64,000 nucleotides of DNA, from the NCBI GenBank assembly GCA_964574215.1, contig CAZNLR010000002.1, positions 132,048 to 196,047 of the forward strand, given 5' to 3'. The stretch is from GCA-2725625 sp964574215. GTDB taxonomy: Bacteria > Pseudomonadota > Alphaproteobacteria > Rhodospirillales > UBA2165. The translations under genes were made by a program, and so were the position numbers. Shown piece after piece: positions 33,836 through 45,051 of the stretch (the stretch's first letter is position 1; each line of letters starts with the position of its first letter). The notes under the pieces were generated by a model. That model worked only from the letters and a program-made list of their open reading frames with translations. It had not been told where the DNA came from and ran no database searches.

Positions 33836-34303
33836 TCAATCCGCCAGATTCTGTATAATGATCTTCCAATCTTCATCGGAAATTTTGCTTGGTGTAAATG
33901 CCATTTTGCCATGAAGGAACAAAACATGGGTTATGTTTTTTTTTCCAGATTTGTAATACACAGGAAGTTGCTTCTTAACGTCATTTATAGACATTGCTAG
34001 GTTTGGAGTGCCCAAAGTTTTAATTTTGAATGGCAAAATCCAAGGTTCTGGCCAAATATCCCTCACCTCGGAATTACCATCAACTTCCGAATAAACGACA
34101 AATGGTGTTGTAAATTCTTTAGTCTCCTTACAATAAAGTAATCCGAGACTGCCAATTTTCATTTTCTTTGAATTAGTTTTACGAGCCTTGATGGTTCGAC
34201 TATTGACGTTTGCAGAAACAGCCCACATTTGCGCACCAATTCCAGCCCAAATATTTGTTTTATTGTTTGAGGAGAATACGAATAAATCTAATTTTTTGCT
34301 CAT
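33836..34303 (-). CDS. AT-rich orphan protein, possible EVE/PUA-like fold
   Basis: A 155-residue soluble protein, clearly richer in A/T and in Lys, Asn and Ile codons than its neighbours, which suggests recent transfer. The layout MWAVSANVNSRTIKARK, then KMKIGSLGLLYC and VVYSEVD, then DIWPEPWILPFKIKTLG loosely resembles EVE/PUA-like domains, which read modified bases and are common in defence islands. This is a weak resemblance by eye and not a firm call. It lies between proA and the DUF559 cassette, in DNA that breaks an otherwise conserved operon. Confidence 0.72.
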   Translation of the reverse strand: MSKKLDLFVFSSNNKTNIWAGIGAQMWAVSANVNSRTIKARKTNSKKMKIGSLGLLYCKETKEFTTPFVVYSEVDGNSEVRDIWPEPWILPFKIKTLGTPNLAMSINDVKKQLPVYYKSGKKNITHVLFLHGKMAFTPSKISDEDWKIIIQNLAD

Positions 34304-34370
34304 TCTTTACCCCCTTAATTCAACGAACCGTTCGAACAGGTGTTAGAACGCTATGTTTAAAAAAGCTAAG

Positions 34371-35651
34371 TTAAGGCCGCGTATGCCCGTCTCCTTTGAC
34401 GACATACTTGAACGTCGTGAGTTGTTCGACGCCGACGGGGCCACGGGCGTGCATTTTGCCGGTCGATATACCGATTTCCGCGCCCATGCCGAATTCACCG
34501 CCGTCGGCGAACTGGGTCGACGCGTTGTGCATGGTGATGGCGCTGTTGACGCCGTTTAAGAATTTCTCGGCGACATCCGCATTGTCGGTAACGATGGCGT
34601 CGGTGTGTTCGGTGCCATGGGCATTCACATGGCTGACCGCTTCGTTCACGTCATCGACCTGTTTTACGGATATGACGGCGTCGAGATATTCCGTGTCCCA
34701 GTCCTCGTCGGTCGCCGCTGAGACCCGATCATCGAAAGATTGTGTTTCCTGATCTCCACGAATTTCACATCCGGCCTCGGTTAACGCATCCAGGATGTGC
34801 GGCAGGTGGGTGGGAACGGCGGCCCGGTCGATCAACAGGGTTTCGGTGGCGCCGCATATTCCGGTCCGGCGCATCTTGGCGTTGATCACCAGATCCTTGG
34901 CCATATCCGGTCGGCTGTCGGCGGTAACATAGGTATGGCAGATGCCTTCCAAATGGGCGAAGACGGGTACTTTGGCTTCCGTTTGCACCCGTTCCACCAG
35001 GGATTTGCCGCCCCGGGGGACGATGACGTCGATATAGTCGGTCATGGTCAGCATTGCGCCGACGGCGGCGCGGTCGATGGTGGGCACCATCTGAATGGCG
35101 GCTTCGGGCAGATTGGCCTGCCGCAGCCCTTCCTTCATGCAGTCGAGGATGGCGTTCGACGAATTATAGCTTTCAGAGCCGCCTCTGAGGATTGCCGCAT
35201 TGCCGGACTTCAGGCACAGCGCGCCGGCATCGGCGGTCACGTTGGGCCGGGATTCGTAGATGATGCCGATCACACCCAAGGGCACCCGTACCCGCGAAAT
35301 CTTTAAGCCATTGGGTCGGTCCCAGGCATCCATAACGGCGCCGACCGGATCGTCAAGTTCGGCAATGGCGTCCAATCCCTGGGCGACGCCCTCAATGCGG
35401 TCCCGGTTCAGTTTCAGCCGGTCCAAGAGGGCGGGGGTCAGGCCTTTTTGCTCGCCCGCCGTCATGTCCTTGTCGTTGGCGGCAATAATATCGTCGCTGC
35501 GGTTGCGTAGTGCAGTGGCCGCTTCTCTCAGCGCCCTGTTCTTGGCGTCGGTGGTGGCGTTGACCAGGGTCTGCGCCGCTTGCTTAGCCGCCCGGCCAAT
35601 TTCCTGCATCATTTCAACAATGTTCTCGGCATCCGCCATAATTTTCTCCAA
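34371..35651 (-). CDS. proA: glutamate-5-semialdehyde dehydrogenase
   Basis: A 426-residue NADPH-dependent enzyme that reduces glutamyl-5-phosphate in proline synthesis. The catalytic cysteine is in [16 protein letters not shown] (near residue 266). Other family blocks: [30 protein letters not shown] and [12 protein letters not shown]. It starts 13 bp after proB, and both follow obgE. Confidence 0.96.
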   Translation of the reverse strand: MEKIMADAENIVEMMQEIGRAAKQAAQTLVNATTDAKNRALREAATALRNRSDDIIAANDKDMTAGEQKGLTPALLDRLKLNRDRIEGVAQGLDAIAELDDPVGAVMDAWDRPNGLKISRVRVPLGVIGIIYESRPNVTADAGALCLKSGNAAILRGGSESYNSSNAILDCMKEGLRQANLPEAAIQMVPTIDRAAVGAMLTMTDYIDVIVPRGGKSLVERVQTEAKVPVFAHLEGICHTYVTADSRPDMAKDLVINAKMRRTGICGATETLLIDRAAVPTHLPHILDALTEAGCEIRGDQETQSFDDRVSAATDEDWDTEYLDAVISVKQVDDVNEAVSHVNAHGTEHTDAIVTDNADVAEKFLNGVNSAITMHNASTQFADGGEFGMGAEIGISTGKMHARGPVGVEQLTTFKYVVKGDGHTRP

Positions 35652-35664
35652 CCCCTTTATCCGG

Positions 35665-37838
<2,174 letters not shown>

Positions 37839-37878
37839 CTACCTAAAATAAATCGGGTTTATTTTACCTTATAGCCAA

Positions 37879-37907
37879 TAAAAAAGGGGAATGGACAGCC
37901 ATTCCCC
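37879..37907 (-). terminator. terminator after rplU-rpmA
   Basis: A 9-bp perfect stem, GGGGAATGG/CCATTCCCC, with a 4-base loop at 37886-37907, is followed on the minus strand by a run of T residues (37879-37885 on the plus strand are A). It should separate ribosomal-protein transcription from obgE, or allow partial read-through. Confidence 0.88.
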
Positions 37908-37933
37908 TATTTCTCGGATTGGCTGCCGCTATG

Positions 37934-38191
37934 TCAGGAGGCCGGCTCCACATTGACGAAGGTTTTACCCGCACCGGTTTTCTGGAATTTGACCTTTCCT
38001 TCCGTCAGCGCGAACAGGGTATGGTCTTTGCCCATCCCGACATTTTCGCCCGGATGGTACTTGGTGCCCCGTTGCCGGATAATGATGTTGCCGCCGGTTA
38101 CCGATTCGCCGCCATATTTTTTTACGCCGAGGCGCCGACCGGCAGAATCGCGTCCGTTACGGGATGAACCGCCTGCTTTTTTATGAGCCAT
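37934..38191 (-). CDS. rpmA: 50S ribosomal protein L27
   Basis: An 85-residue ribosomal protein at the peptidyl-transferase centre. The N-terminus [20 protein letters not shown] and [19 protein letters not shown] are universal L27 motifs. It follows rplU by 17 bp. Confidence 0.98.
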   Translation of the reverse strand: MAHKKAGGSSRNGRDSAGRRLGVKKYGGESVTGGNIIIRQRGTKYHPGENVGMGKDHTLFALTEGKVKFQKTGAGKTFVNVEPAS

Positions 38192-38208
38192 AACCTAACT
38201 CCTTAAAC

Positions 38209-38763
38209 CTATTTCTTGTCTGCAGCTTTTTTCTTGGTAGCGGCTTTCTTTTTAGCCGCTGCCTTTTTCTTGGTTGCCGCCTTTTTCTTGGCAGCCGATT
38301 TCTTCTTCGCGGGCGCCGCCGTCTTTTCTTCCGCCTTATCTTTTTGAGGCGCTTCTTTTTTGGGAGCGGCTTCCTCTGCGGGTTTCGCTTCCTCGGCTTC
38401 CGCCTTTTTGGCGGGAGCGGCCTTCTTGGCGGAGGCCTTCACAGCACCTTTGCCGTTAATATCCAATATGCGCAGAACCGTCTGGTCCTGGCGATGGCCC
38501 TTTTTACGCTTGTAGCCCTGACGCCTTTTTTTCTTGAAGACGATAATCTTGTCGGCACGGGATTGGTCGAGCACTTCGCAATTGACGGCGGCGCTGGCCA
38601 GCAGCGGCGCACCGACTTCGGGTGACTTGCCGTCTTCTCCGACCATCAACACTTGGTCCAATTTCACTTTGGCGCCGGCTTCGCCTTGCAGTTTCTCAAC
38701 GACGATCACATCGCCCGGAGAAACCCGATATTGCTTACCGCCGGTCTTTACGACTGCGTACAT
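38209..38763 (-). CDS. rplU: 50S ribosomal protein L21 with long Lys/Ala-rich tail
   Basis: The start is ATG 38763 ([18 protein letters not shown]), preceded by a GAGA site; the longer reading from 38841 adds a non-L21 peptide. Residues 1-103 are a standard L21 including the [20 protein letters not shown] segment. The last 80 residues are a low-complexity tail of Ala, Lys, Glu and Pro, ending in repeated KKKAA units, like a histone H1 C-terminus. The total, 184 residues, is well above the usual 100-105. Longer L21 tails occur in some alphaproteobacteria; the function is unknown. Confidence 0.95.
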   Translation of the reverse strand: MYAVVKTGGKQYRVSPGDVIVVEKLQGEAGAKVKLDQVLMVGEDGKSPEVGAPLLASAAVNCEVLDQSRADKIIVFKKKRRQGYKRKKGHRQDQTVLRILDINGKGAVKASAKKAAPAKKAEAEEAKPAEEAAPKKEAPQKDKAEEKTAAPAKKKSAAKKKAATKKKAAAKKKAATKKKAADKK

Positions 38764-39023
38764 TGTTCTCTTTTCGTATTGATATTGTTTAGCCCGTGCA
38801 AAAACGGGGCACCCCCAAAAGCTTCCTCGGAGGGCCCCCACGGAAGGCGCGGAAATTAGCGGGCGCGTGGCTGGATGTCAAATGTTTTTGCCCTTTAATT
38901 TCCTATTCTTTTTAAAGAGCCGCCGGACAGGCCAAAGCACATAATATCAGGGAAATTATCCATCAATATGGGTCATAGGGACCCGCATGGTCGAACGGCA
39001 ATTATAACCATTCTAGATCAGGC

Positions 39024-39037
39024 TTGATTTAAATCAA
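39024..39037. promoter_or_regulatory. FNR/FixK-type box upstream of hemerythrin gene
   Basis: TTGATTTAAATCAA is a perfect match to the TTGAT-N4-ATCAA consensus of FNR, Anr and FixK regulators. It is in the 400-bp gap between rplU and the hemerythrin gene and is 128 bp before the hemerythrin ATG. If the transcription start is near 39072 (AT-rich TAGATAAG stretch at 39060), the box centre would be at about -41.5, the class II activation position. I see no gene in the rest of this gap. Confidence 0.75.
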
Positions 39038-39165
39038 TTTTGCCGAGCAAAAATCAGGGTAGATAAGAAGATAAATAAAATTGAATAGCTAGGTATGCAC
39101 GCCCGTTTTTTACGGGCACGTCCAGGACCGCAGGGGAATCACGTGTCGGACGTTGGGGAGGCTTA

Positions 39166-39579
39166 ATGCCGCGAAAAGTTTTTGAATTACCGATGAACTT
39201 GATCATCGGCCATCCGATTATCGACGACGATCATGCTCAAATGGTCCGTATTATCAATGAAACCGCCGCCGCCTTGGAAGATTCCAAATTTCACGACGCC
39301 ACCAAATTGATTCTCAGATTTATCGAATTAATGAAGGAACATATGGTGCGTGAAGAGGAGATTCTACACGGTACGGAATTTCCGTGGGTGGACGAACATG
39401 CGGCGCGCCACCGGCAGGTTATGCTGAAGCTGCCTCGCCTCATTGATGAAAGCGAAAAAATTCAGGATGGTGGCAAGGCCTGGGATGCGTTGATCGATAA
39501 ATTGATCGAGTGCCTGATGGCCGATGCATTCGAGGCCGATCTGGCCTTTAAGGCCCATCTCGCGTCGCACAAGGTGTAA
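39166..39579 (+). CDS. hemerythrin-like protein
   Basis: A 137-residue four-helix bundle protein of the bacteriohemerythrin family, which binds O2 at a di-iron site. Ligands can be placed: His in IDDDHAQ, His and Glu in KEHMVREEE (H-x3-E), two His in DEHAARHRQ, and Asp in FEADLAF. The His expected five residues before that Asp is replaced by Asp (MADAFEAD). The protein may therefore bind iron differently. A GGGGAGG site precedes ATG 39166. An FNR-type box lies upstream, fitting a role in oxygen sensing or delivery at low O2. Confidence 0.88.
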   Translation: MPRKVFELPMNLIIGHPIIDDDHAQMVRIINETAAALEDSKFHDATKLILRFIELMKEHMVREEEILHGTEFPWVDEHAARHRQVMLKLPRLIDESEKIQDGGKAWDALIDKLIECLMADAFEADLAFKAHLASHKV

Positions 39580-39596
39580 ATTAGTTCTGGTTAGTT

Positions 39597-39770
39597 CTAG
39601 GCGGCAGCTTTTACCGGCATCAGACCTTTTTCAGACAATTCTTCAAGTTTCATCATATAGATGACGGCGTCCGTGGATGTCCAATGAACGGAAATTTTCA
39701 GATCGTTCTCGAAGGTGTCGACAACCATCCACAATTTGCACTTTTCATCCCACCGGTAATCATATCTCAT
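39597..39770 (-). CDS. very small conserved-looking protein (57 aa)
   Basis: A 57-codon ORF with a GGAG site six bases before its ATG at 39770. The product begins MRYDYRWDEKCKLWMVVDTF and ends in a helical stretch KLEELSEKGLMPVKAAA. The mixed aromatic N-terminal half, predicted to be beta strands with a WTSTDAV turn, and the amphipathic C-terminal helix look like a folded small domain. It is convergent with the hemerythrin gene (17 bp apart). I do not recognise the family. Confidence 0.65.
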   Translation of the reverse strand: MRYDYRWDEKCKLWMVVDTFENDLKISVHWTSTDAVIYMMKLEELSEKGLMPVKAAA

Positions 39771-39904
39771 TATTTTTCTCCGTTACTGATTAGGATGAAT
39801 TTAACCGAGAATGATTAATATTAAATGAGTCAGGGTTGAAATAGATTTTCCGAGTTCATGTCGAATAGACTCTAATGTATCCGCCGGACGAAGGAGCAGA
39901 ATAA

Positions 39905-40597
39905 ATGATCCGAATTTTCATCGGTTACGATCCAAGGGAATCAATTGCCTACAATGTTCTCTGCCATTCTATTTTAACCCGGGCGAGTGAACCGGTATCG
40001 ATTGCCCCGTTGATGCTGAGCCAGCTTAATGGTCTCATGTGGCGGGAGCGCCATAACCTGCAATCCACCGACTTTTCTTTTTCCCGGTTTCTCACTCCCC
40101 ATCTCTGCGGCTTTGAAGGATGGTCCCTTTTTATGGATTGTGACATGTTGGTGCTTGATGACATTGCCAGACTTTGGGCGCTGCGGGACGATAATTTTGC
40201 CGTACAGTGCGTCAAACATGATCATCAACCGCCTGAAGAAAGAAAATTCCTCGACCAGCCTCAAACTAAGTACGAAAAGAAGAACTGGTCGAGTGTTATG
40301 CTATTCAATAATGATAAATGCTCGGTTTTGACGCCCGACTATGTAAATTCCGCGACGGGCTTGGATCTGCACCGGTTTAATTGGCTGGAATCCGACGAAT
40401 TGATCGGTGAAATTCCCCCCCGTTGGAACCATCTGGTGGACTACGACCCTGCCTTACCGGCAGAGGATATATCGAACCTGCACTACACCACAGGCGGCCC
40501 TTACTTCGAGGAGTATCGGAATTGCGGCTATGCCGACCTTTGGCTGCAGGAGCGCGACCGCATGATGTACGCCGGCAGGGAACGGCCTGACACCTAG
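39905..40597 (+). CDS. glycosyltransferase, GT8-like
   Basis: A 230-residue cytosolic protein with a GT-A-type fold. IRIFIGYDPRESIAYNVL at the N-terminus and the metal-binding DCDML (DxD motif, around residue 80) indicate nucleotide-sugar binding. The C-terminal NHLVDYDPALPAED and LHYTTGGPYFEEY follow the family pattern. AAGGAG precedes the ATG by eight bases. The acceptor is unknown; a surface glycan or protein is possible. Confidence 0.85.
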   Translation: MIRIFIGYDPRESIAYNVLCHSILTRASEPVSIAPLMLSQLNGLMWRERHNLQSTDFSFSRFLTPHLCGFEGWSLFMDCDMLVLDDIARLWALRDDNFAVQCVKHDHQPPEERKFLDQPQTKYEKKNWSSVMLFNNDKCSVLTPDYVNSATGLDLHRFNWLESDELIGEIPPRWNHLVDYDPALPAEDISNLHYTTGGPYFEEYRNCGYADLWLQERDRMMYAGRERPDT

Positions 40598-40611
40598 CCT
40601 TTTGCCGACGT

Positions 40612-41361
40612 TTATTTCGGGGTTGGGATCTCTACGACGACCTCGACGCGGCGGTTGCGTTGCCGGTTCTCCGGTGAGTCATTCTCGACCAGTGGTTGCG
40701 TGCTGGCATAACCTGTCGCGGATACGCGTTTTTGGTCGAGCCCGGCATGGCGCAATAGCCGGTGCACAACGGATACCGCCCGTGCCGTTGACAAATCCCA
40801 GTTTGAGCGGAAGCGCGCCGTCGAAATGGGCGTGTCATCCGAGTGGCCGGCTACCAGAATTTTTCCTTCGGTGCGCGCCAATACATCGGCGATACGGTCA
40901 ATGGTGCCGAATATCTTGGTGCTTAAATCAGCACTGCCAGATGCGAATGCGGCGCTGGCCGGAAACCGCATGATGATGAGGTTATCTTTGATGACTAACT
41001 CGATTATGTTGTTCAGCAATTCGTTGGCGATCGACGATTTAATTAAATTTTCCAGATTGGTGCGGGCGACGGTTCTAAGATAGGCTTCCTGCGTCGATTC
41101 CGTTTTTTCGCGAGGCTGCTGCTGAGGAATTTCAAATTTTGATTTTGAAGACTGATCCTTTTTCAAGATCATTATTGGCCTCGGCTGATTAAAGGCCGCG
41201 GCGATCGGTCCGGCATTGCGTTTAAAACTATCGCTGTCAACGTCGGAAAAAGAAAGAATCAGCACAAACAAAGCGAACAACAATGCCATGAGATCGGCAA
41301 AGGTCACCATCCACGGCGGTGCGCCTTTGGGTTTTCTCAATAAATTTTCTTTTGCAGCCAT
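40612..41361 (-). CDS. motB: flagellar motor stator protein MotB
   Basis: A 249-residue stator protein with one transmembrane helix near the N-terminus (VTFADLMALLFALFVLILSF) that carries the ion-binding Asp of TFAD. The OmpA-like peptidoglycan-binding domain fills residues about 145-245 (ILVAGHSDDTPISTARFRSN and NRRVEVVVEI). It is downstream of motA by 36 bp. The pair forms the ion channel that drives the flagellum. Confidence 0.92.
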   Translation of the reverse strand: MAAKENLLRKPKGAPPWMVTFADLMALLFALFVLILSFSDVDSDSFKRNAGPIAAAFNQPRPIMILKKDQSSKSKFEIPQQQPREKTESTQEAYLRTVARTNLENLIKSSIANELLNNIIELVIKDNLIIMRFPASAAFASGSADLSTKIFGTIDRIADVLARTEGKILVAGHSDDTPISTARFRSNWDLSTARAVSVVHRLLRHAGLDQKRVSATGYASTQPLVENDSPENRQRNRRVEVVVEIPTPK

Positions 41362-41397
41362 ATTTTTATCCGGCCATTAAAATTTGGGCGTCAGAGT

Positions 41398-42183
41398 TTA
41401 TTTTCTGGTGCCTGTCCAGGTGTCGCCGGCACCCGCGGATCGTTGTTTTTCCGGCAGATAGGGCTCGAGAACTTCCCGAACTTCCGTGGGATTTCGTAAT
41501 TGCTGAATTTGGAAAACACATTCGATGATCAGCGCCCGCAGGGTTTTTTCCCGCGCCGATTTGTCTTCAAGTTTATCGGCGATGGGTAAGGCGATCAGGT
41601 TGGCGAACAAAACGCCATAGAGTGTGGTCAATAGCGCGACAGCCATGGCCGGTCCGATGGTGGTCGGGTCGGACATGTTGCTTAACATCTGGACCAGCCC
41701 CACCAAGGTTCCGAACATACCGAAGGCCGGCGCGGCATCGCCGATCGCCTGGAACACCCGGGCGCCCACTTCCTCCCGCTGGATCGACTGGGCCATCTCC
41801 TGGGTGAGAACTTTTCGGATATAGTCCAGATCCCGGCCGTCGGCGCACAACTGCAACCCCTTGCGATAAAAGGGATTACGGACTTTCTGCTTTTCCAGTG
41901 CAGGTAAGCCCTTTTTTCGGGCGATTTTCACGAATTTAACGGCCAGTTTGATAAAGTCCCGGGGTTTTTCCTTTTCGTTGGTGAAAGCCGCTTTGATGCC
42001 GATGGGCATGGATATAAAAACACCCGACAGAGGAAATTTAATCATGGTCGCGGCGAATGTGCCGCCGACGACTATCAGAAACCCGGGCAAATTCAGGAAA
42101 ATGTTAAAGTCGGATCCGGTGGCGATGGCGAGAGACACAACCGTCACGCCGAAGATCAAACCGAGTAGGGTGGCGATATCCAA
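41398..42183 (-). CDS. motA: flagellar motor stator protein MotA
   Basis: A 261-residue membrane protein with four transmembrane helices, of the MotA/PomA type. Typical blocks are MDIATLLGLIFGVTVVSLAI, LPGFLIVVGGTFAATMI, APAFGMFGTLVGLVQMLSNM and GPAMAVALLTTLYGVLFANL, with the conserved prolines of helices 3 and 4. It is co-transcribed with motB. The ion (H+ or Na+) cannot be decided from sequence alone. Confidence 0.93.
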   Translation of the reverse strand: MDIATLLGLIFGVTVVSLAIATGSDFNIFLNLPGFLIVVGGTFAATMIKFPLSGVFISMPIGIKAAFTNEKEKPRDFIKLAVKFVKIARKKGLPALEKQKVRNPFYRKGLQLCADGRDLDYIRKVLTQEMAQSIQREEVGARVFQAIGDAAPAFGMFGTLVGLVQMLSNMSDPTTIGPAMAVALLTTLYGVLFANLIALPIADKLEDKSAREKTLRALIIECVFQIQQLRNPTEVREVLEPYLPEKQRSAGAGDTWTGTRK

Positions 42184-42337
42184 TTTAGCGTTCTCCTGAG
42201 TCGCTGGCCTAAGTCACTGGCAGGACTTTAAAAATGGACTTTTCACGTGCAAATTGAAATATAGGTAGTGGATTCCATGAATCCAGCGTTTTTTCCAATC
42301 TTTGCTGAATAGGAATCACCAAAAGTAGCGGGTGGGC

Positions 42338-43789
42338 TTAACAGTGCGGGTCTTTTCTGATGAATCCCCAGCCGTATATATTGTCCTTGCCGGGGGAGCC
42401 TAGATCAAGGGATTCGCTTTGCAATATCCGGCGCAGGGAGTCCGGTTCTTTTGAGGCGCCCTTAGAGATTTCCAGGGCCAGCAACGCCGTTACATAAGTC
42501 GTCGCAAAAGAAGTACCGCTTTGGTACTTGCCGCCACCGCCCGGTACGGCGGTCCACATACGGACCCCGGGTGCGGCAAAATCGACATAGCTGCCACGGT
42601 TGGCATTGTTCATTACGCCGCGGTAGGGGCCGACCGCCGTGACGGCAACCACCTGATCGTAACCCGCCGGATAGGCGCGCCGTTTCCGCCATTTGCGGTT
42701 GCCGACGGCAGCTACCACCACAAGTCCGTACTTGCGCGCCACCCGCAGGGCTTTGCGGACCGTTTTGTTGTTGGCCCCCGTAAGACCGATATTGGCCACG
42801 TGGACTTTTTCGCGCACCAGCCAGTTGACGGCTTTCAACAAGCTGGAGGCTTTGCCGAGGGTTTTTCCCGTTTTGCTGATCTCGAAAATATTGGCCGCTT
42901 TCAAGTCAGCGCCGGGCAGCAAACCACCCCATCCTTTATCGCTCGGTTGTCCGACAAGAAGCGCTGCCACGGCGGTGCCGTGCCCGGCAGGTCCCGGTCG
43001 CCGCATGGGATTGAATACGGCCCGCGTTTCAATTTTTTGTCCGGCCAAAGCCGGATGGTTTACGTCCACGGCCGTATCGATCATGCCCAGGCGCACACCG
43101 GCACCGCAATTGGGCGGAATGTCCTTCCAGCCGATGCGGGCTCTGGCCCGACTGGTTATGGTGCGGCGGTCGACCGGCGCGGGCATGGAATTATCTCGGT
43201 CGCGGCCGCTGATATTTTCTTCCGATAGCCGCCTCCGGGTCGGACTGATGACCGCTGGTCTGCTTTGATCCTGGGAGGGCTCGAAAACATGATCGACATC
43301 CAAAGTCAGTCCCGGGAACCTGGCGGCCAACTGTTTCTTTGCTTGGTCCGCAGTCATTCCGGGCGGAACACGCAACCGGAGAAGCATTAAGTCCAAAGCT
43401 TCCAAGTTGGATTTTTCGATAATCGTAAAGCCCATCTGGCTGACGACGGCATTGAAATTGTCGGGAGGATCCAGAATCATGACTTCGCCCGCGACGAAGT
43501 CCTGATCGGGATTGTAGGCAGTAGAGGCGGCTTGATTATCGGCGGCCGATCCATTGCTCGTAGATTTGCGAGAAATGGAAGAAGAGGCTTTTCGCCGCCC
43601 GGCGTTACCTCTTTGGTCCGATCCGGAACCCCCGGTGGCGGTGGAAGAGCCTCCTCTGACAATCAGTTTTTTATCTTTTTTTACCTTGGCTTCGTCCGGT
43701 TCAAGATTATCGATTATCATCATGCCGCCCCAACCGGCCAGGATGACTAATACGATGGGAAGAAGCCGCCATATAAGGAATTTACGCAT
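42338..43789 (-). CDS. S8 family serine peptidase (subtilisin-like)
   Basis: A 483-residue protein with an N-terminal membrane anchor (LPIVLVILAGWGGMMII) and a basic, Ser/Gly-rich linker. The catalytic triad is complete: Asp in LGMIDTAVDVNHPAL, His in GHGTAVAALLVG, Ser in SGTSFATTYVTALLA. A prodomain-like region (about 110-180) precedes the peptidase. It is likely an envelope-anchored protease acting in the periplasm. It is divergent from the TRAP transporter genes. Confidence 0.92.
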   Translation of the reverse strand: MRKFLIWRLLPIVLVILAGWGGMMIIDNLEPDEAKVKKDKKLIVRGGSSTATGGSGSDQRGNAGRRKASSSISRKSTSNGSAADNQAASTAYNPDQDFVAGEVMILDPPDNFNAVVSQMGFTIIEKSNLEALDLMLLRLRVPPGMTADQAKKQLAARFPGLTLDVDHVFEPSQDQSRPAVISPTRRRLSEENISGRDRDNSMPAPVDRRTITSRARARIGWKDIPPNCGAGVRLGMIDTAVDVNHPALAGQKIETRAVFNPMRRPGPAGHGTAVAALLVGQPSDKGWGGLLPGADLKAANIFEISKTGKTLGKASSLLKAVNWLVREKVHVANIGLTGANNKTVRKALRVARKYGLVVVAAVGNRKWRKRRAYPAGYDQVVAVTAVGPYRGVMNNANRGSYVDFAAPGVRMWTAVPGGGGKYQSGTSFATTYVTALLALEISKGASKEPDSLRRILQSESLDLGSPGKDNIYGWGFIRKDPHC

Positions 43790-44073
43790 GGTACTTTTTA
43801 AATCTATATTTTTTAACTGTTTTACAAATCGCCATTTGAAACAATGGAAAAATTCTTACCGGCTGGGATGCCAATCTGCAATCATAGAAATTAGAAAGGT
43901 TAAAGGCGGGCCACCGTCCGTTTATTGATATATTCGCCATAATTCGGCCCAATTCCTTTCGGAAAACCCTATAAGTTCGTGACCCAAACCATTTGACTTA
44001 AGGTATTGGGTTTCTTAGGGTTCTAAGTGATGAACAATTTCAATAATTTTTGTTTCACCATGGGAGGGAATTT

Positions 44074-45033
44074 ATGAGAAAACGTCTATTTGTATCCATG
44101 CTGGCTGCTACGGCGCTGGTGTCGGGCGCCGCGGTCGCCAAGACCATCGGCGTCGGGACCACCAAGGGCGGCTTCACCAATCAGGCCGGCCAATCACTTT
44201 CCAAAGTCGTGTCGCAGTCGACCGATCTGCAAATGCGGTCACAACCGTTCGGTGGGTCCAGCGTCTATGTACCGGCCATGAACGCCGGCAAATTGGAATT
44301 CGGTTTGGTCAACGAACTGGAATCCATGTACGCGGTGACGGGCACCGGTATTTATCCCGGCCGCAAACATCCGAATTTGCGCTCCGTTACGGCGACCATT
44401 CCGTTCCGCGTCGCCATTTTCGTGAAAAAAGACTCGCCCATCAAAAGAATTGCCGACTTGAAAGGCAAGCGGGTGCCGAGCGGCTGGTCGAGCCAGAAAA
44501 TTATTCAGCCTCTTTTGGACGCATTGTTGGCCAGTGAAGGTTTGAGCTATGACGATGTCGTCAAAGTGCCGACCCCCAACGTGGTCAAGGGCGCCAATGA
44601 TTTTGCCGCCGGTAAGACGGATATCTTCTTCTTCGTTTTCGGCGCCGGTAAGGTTCGCGAAGTCAACGCCAAGGTCGGTGGCCTGCGTGTCTTGAATTTC
44701 GACCCGTCGCCGAAATCTCTGGCCGCCGCCAGGAAATTCGTGCCGCCCGCCTATGCCAAACCGGAAAAGCCTTCCAAGCGCAATGTCGGCGTGTCTTCAC
44801 CAATTCACGTTATGACCTACTGGCACACCCTTCAAACCCACAAAAATGTGCCCGACGATGTTGTCTACAAGGTCACCAAGACCATGCATGACAAGCGCGG
44901 CGCGTTGGTCAAAGCCTTCCCCGGCTGGGGCGGATTCAAACCGGAAAATATGGCCATCAAGTTTCCGACATTGACCTATCATCCGGGCGCCATAAAATAC
45001 TACAAAGAAATCGGCCAATGGCCGCCGAAATAG
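44074..45033 (+). CDS. TAXI family TRAP transporter solute-binding subunit
   Basis: A 319-residue periplasmic binding protein. The start is ATG 44074, with GGGAGG directly upstream; the ATG at 44050 has none and would place extra residues before the signal peptide (MRKRLFVSMLAATALVSGAA). The fold type is shown by IGVGTTKGGFTNQAGQSLSK, GSSVYVPAMNAGKLEFGLVN and the C-terminal region. TAXI-TRAP systems take up small organic acids or amino acids such as glutamate. The fused permease follows after 18 bp. Confidence 0.93.
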   Translation: MRKRLFVSMLAATALVSGAAVAKTIGVGTTKGGFTNQAGQSLSKVVSQSTDLQMRSQPFGGSSVYVPAMNAGKLEFGLVNELESMYAVTGTGIYPGRKHPNLRSVTATIPFRVAIFVKKDSPIKRIADLKGKRVPSGWSSQKIIQPLLDALLASEGLSYDDVVKVPTPNVVKGANDFAAGKTDIFFFVFGAGKVREVNAKVGGLRVLNFDPSPKSLAAARKFVPPAYAKPEKPSKRNVGVSSPIHVMTYWHTLQTHKNVPDDVVYKVTKTMHDKRGALVKAFPGWGGFKPENMAIKFPTLTYHPGAIKYYKEIGQWPPK

Positions 45034-45051
45034 TAAAGTAAGACTGGTTAA

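Noticed and set aside
38764..38870. GC-rich hairpins upstream of rplU as an L21 autoregulatory leader
   Set aside because: Stems are imperfect and no known leader motif could be matched by eye.
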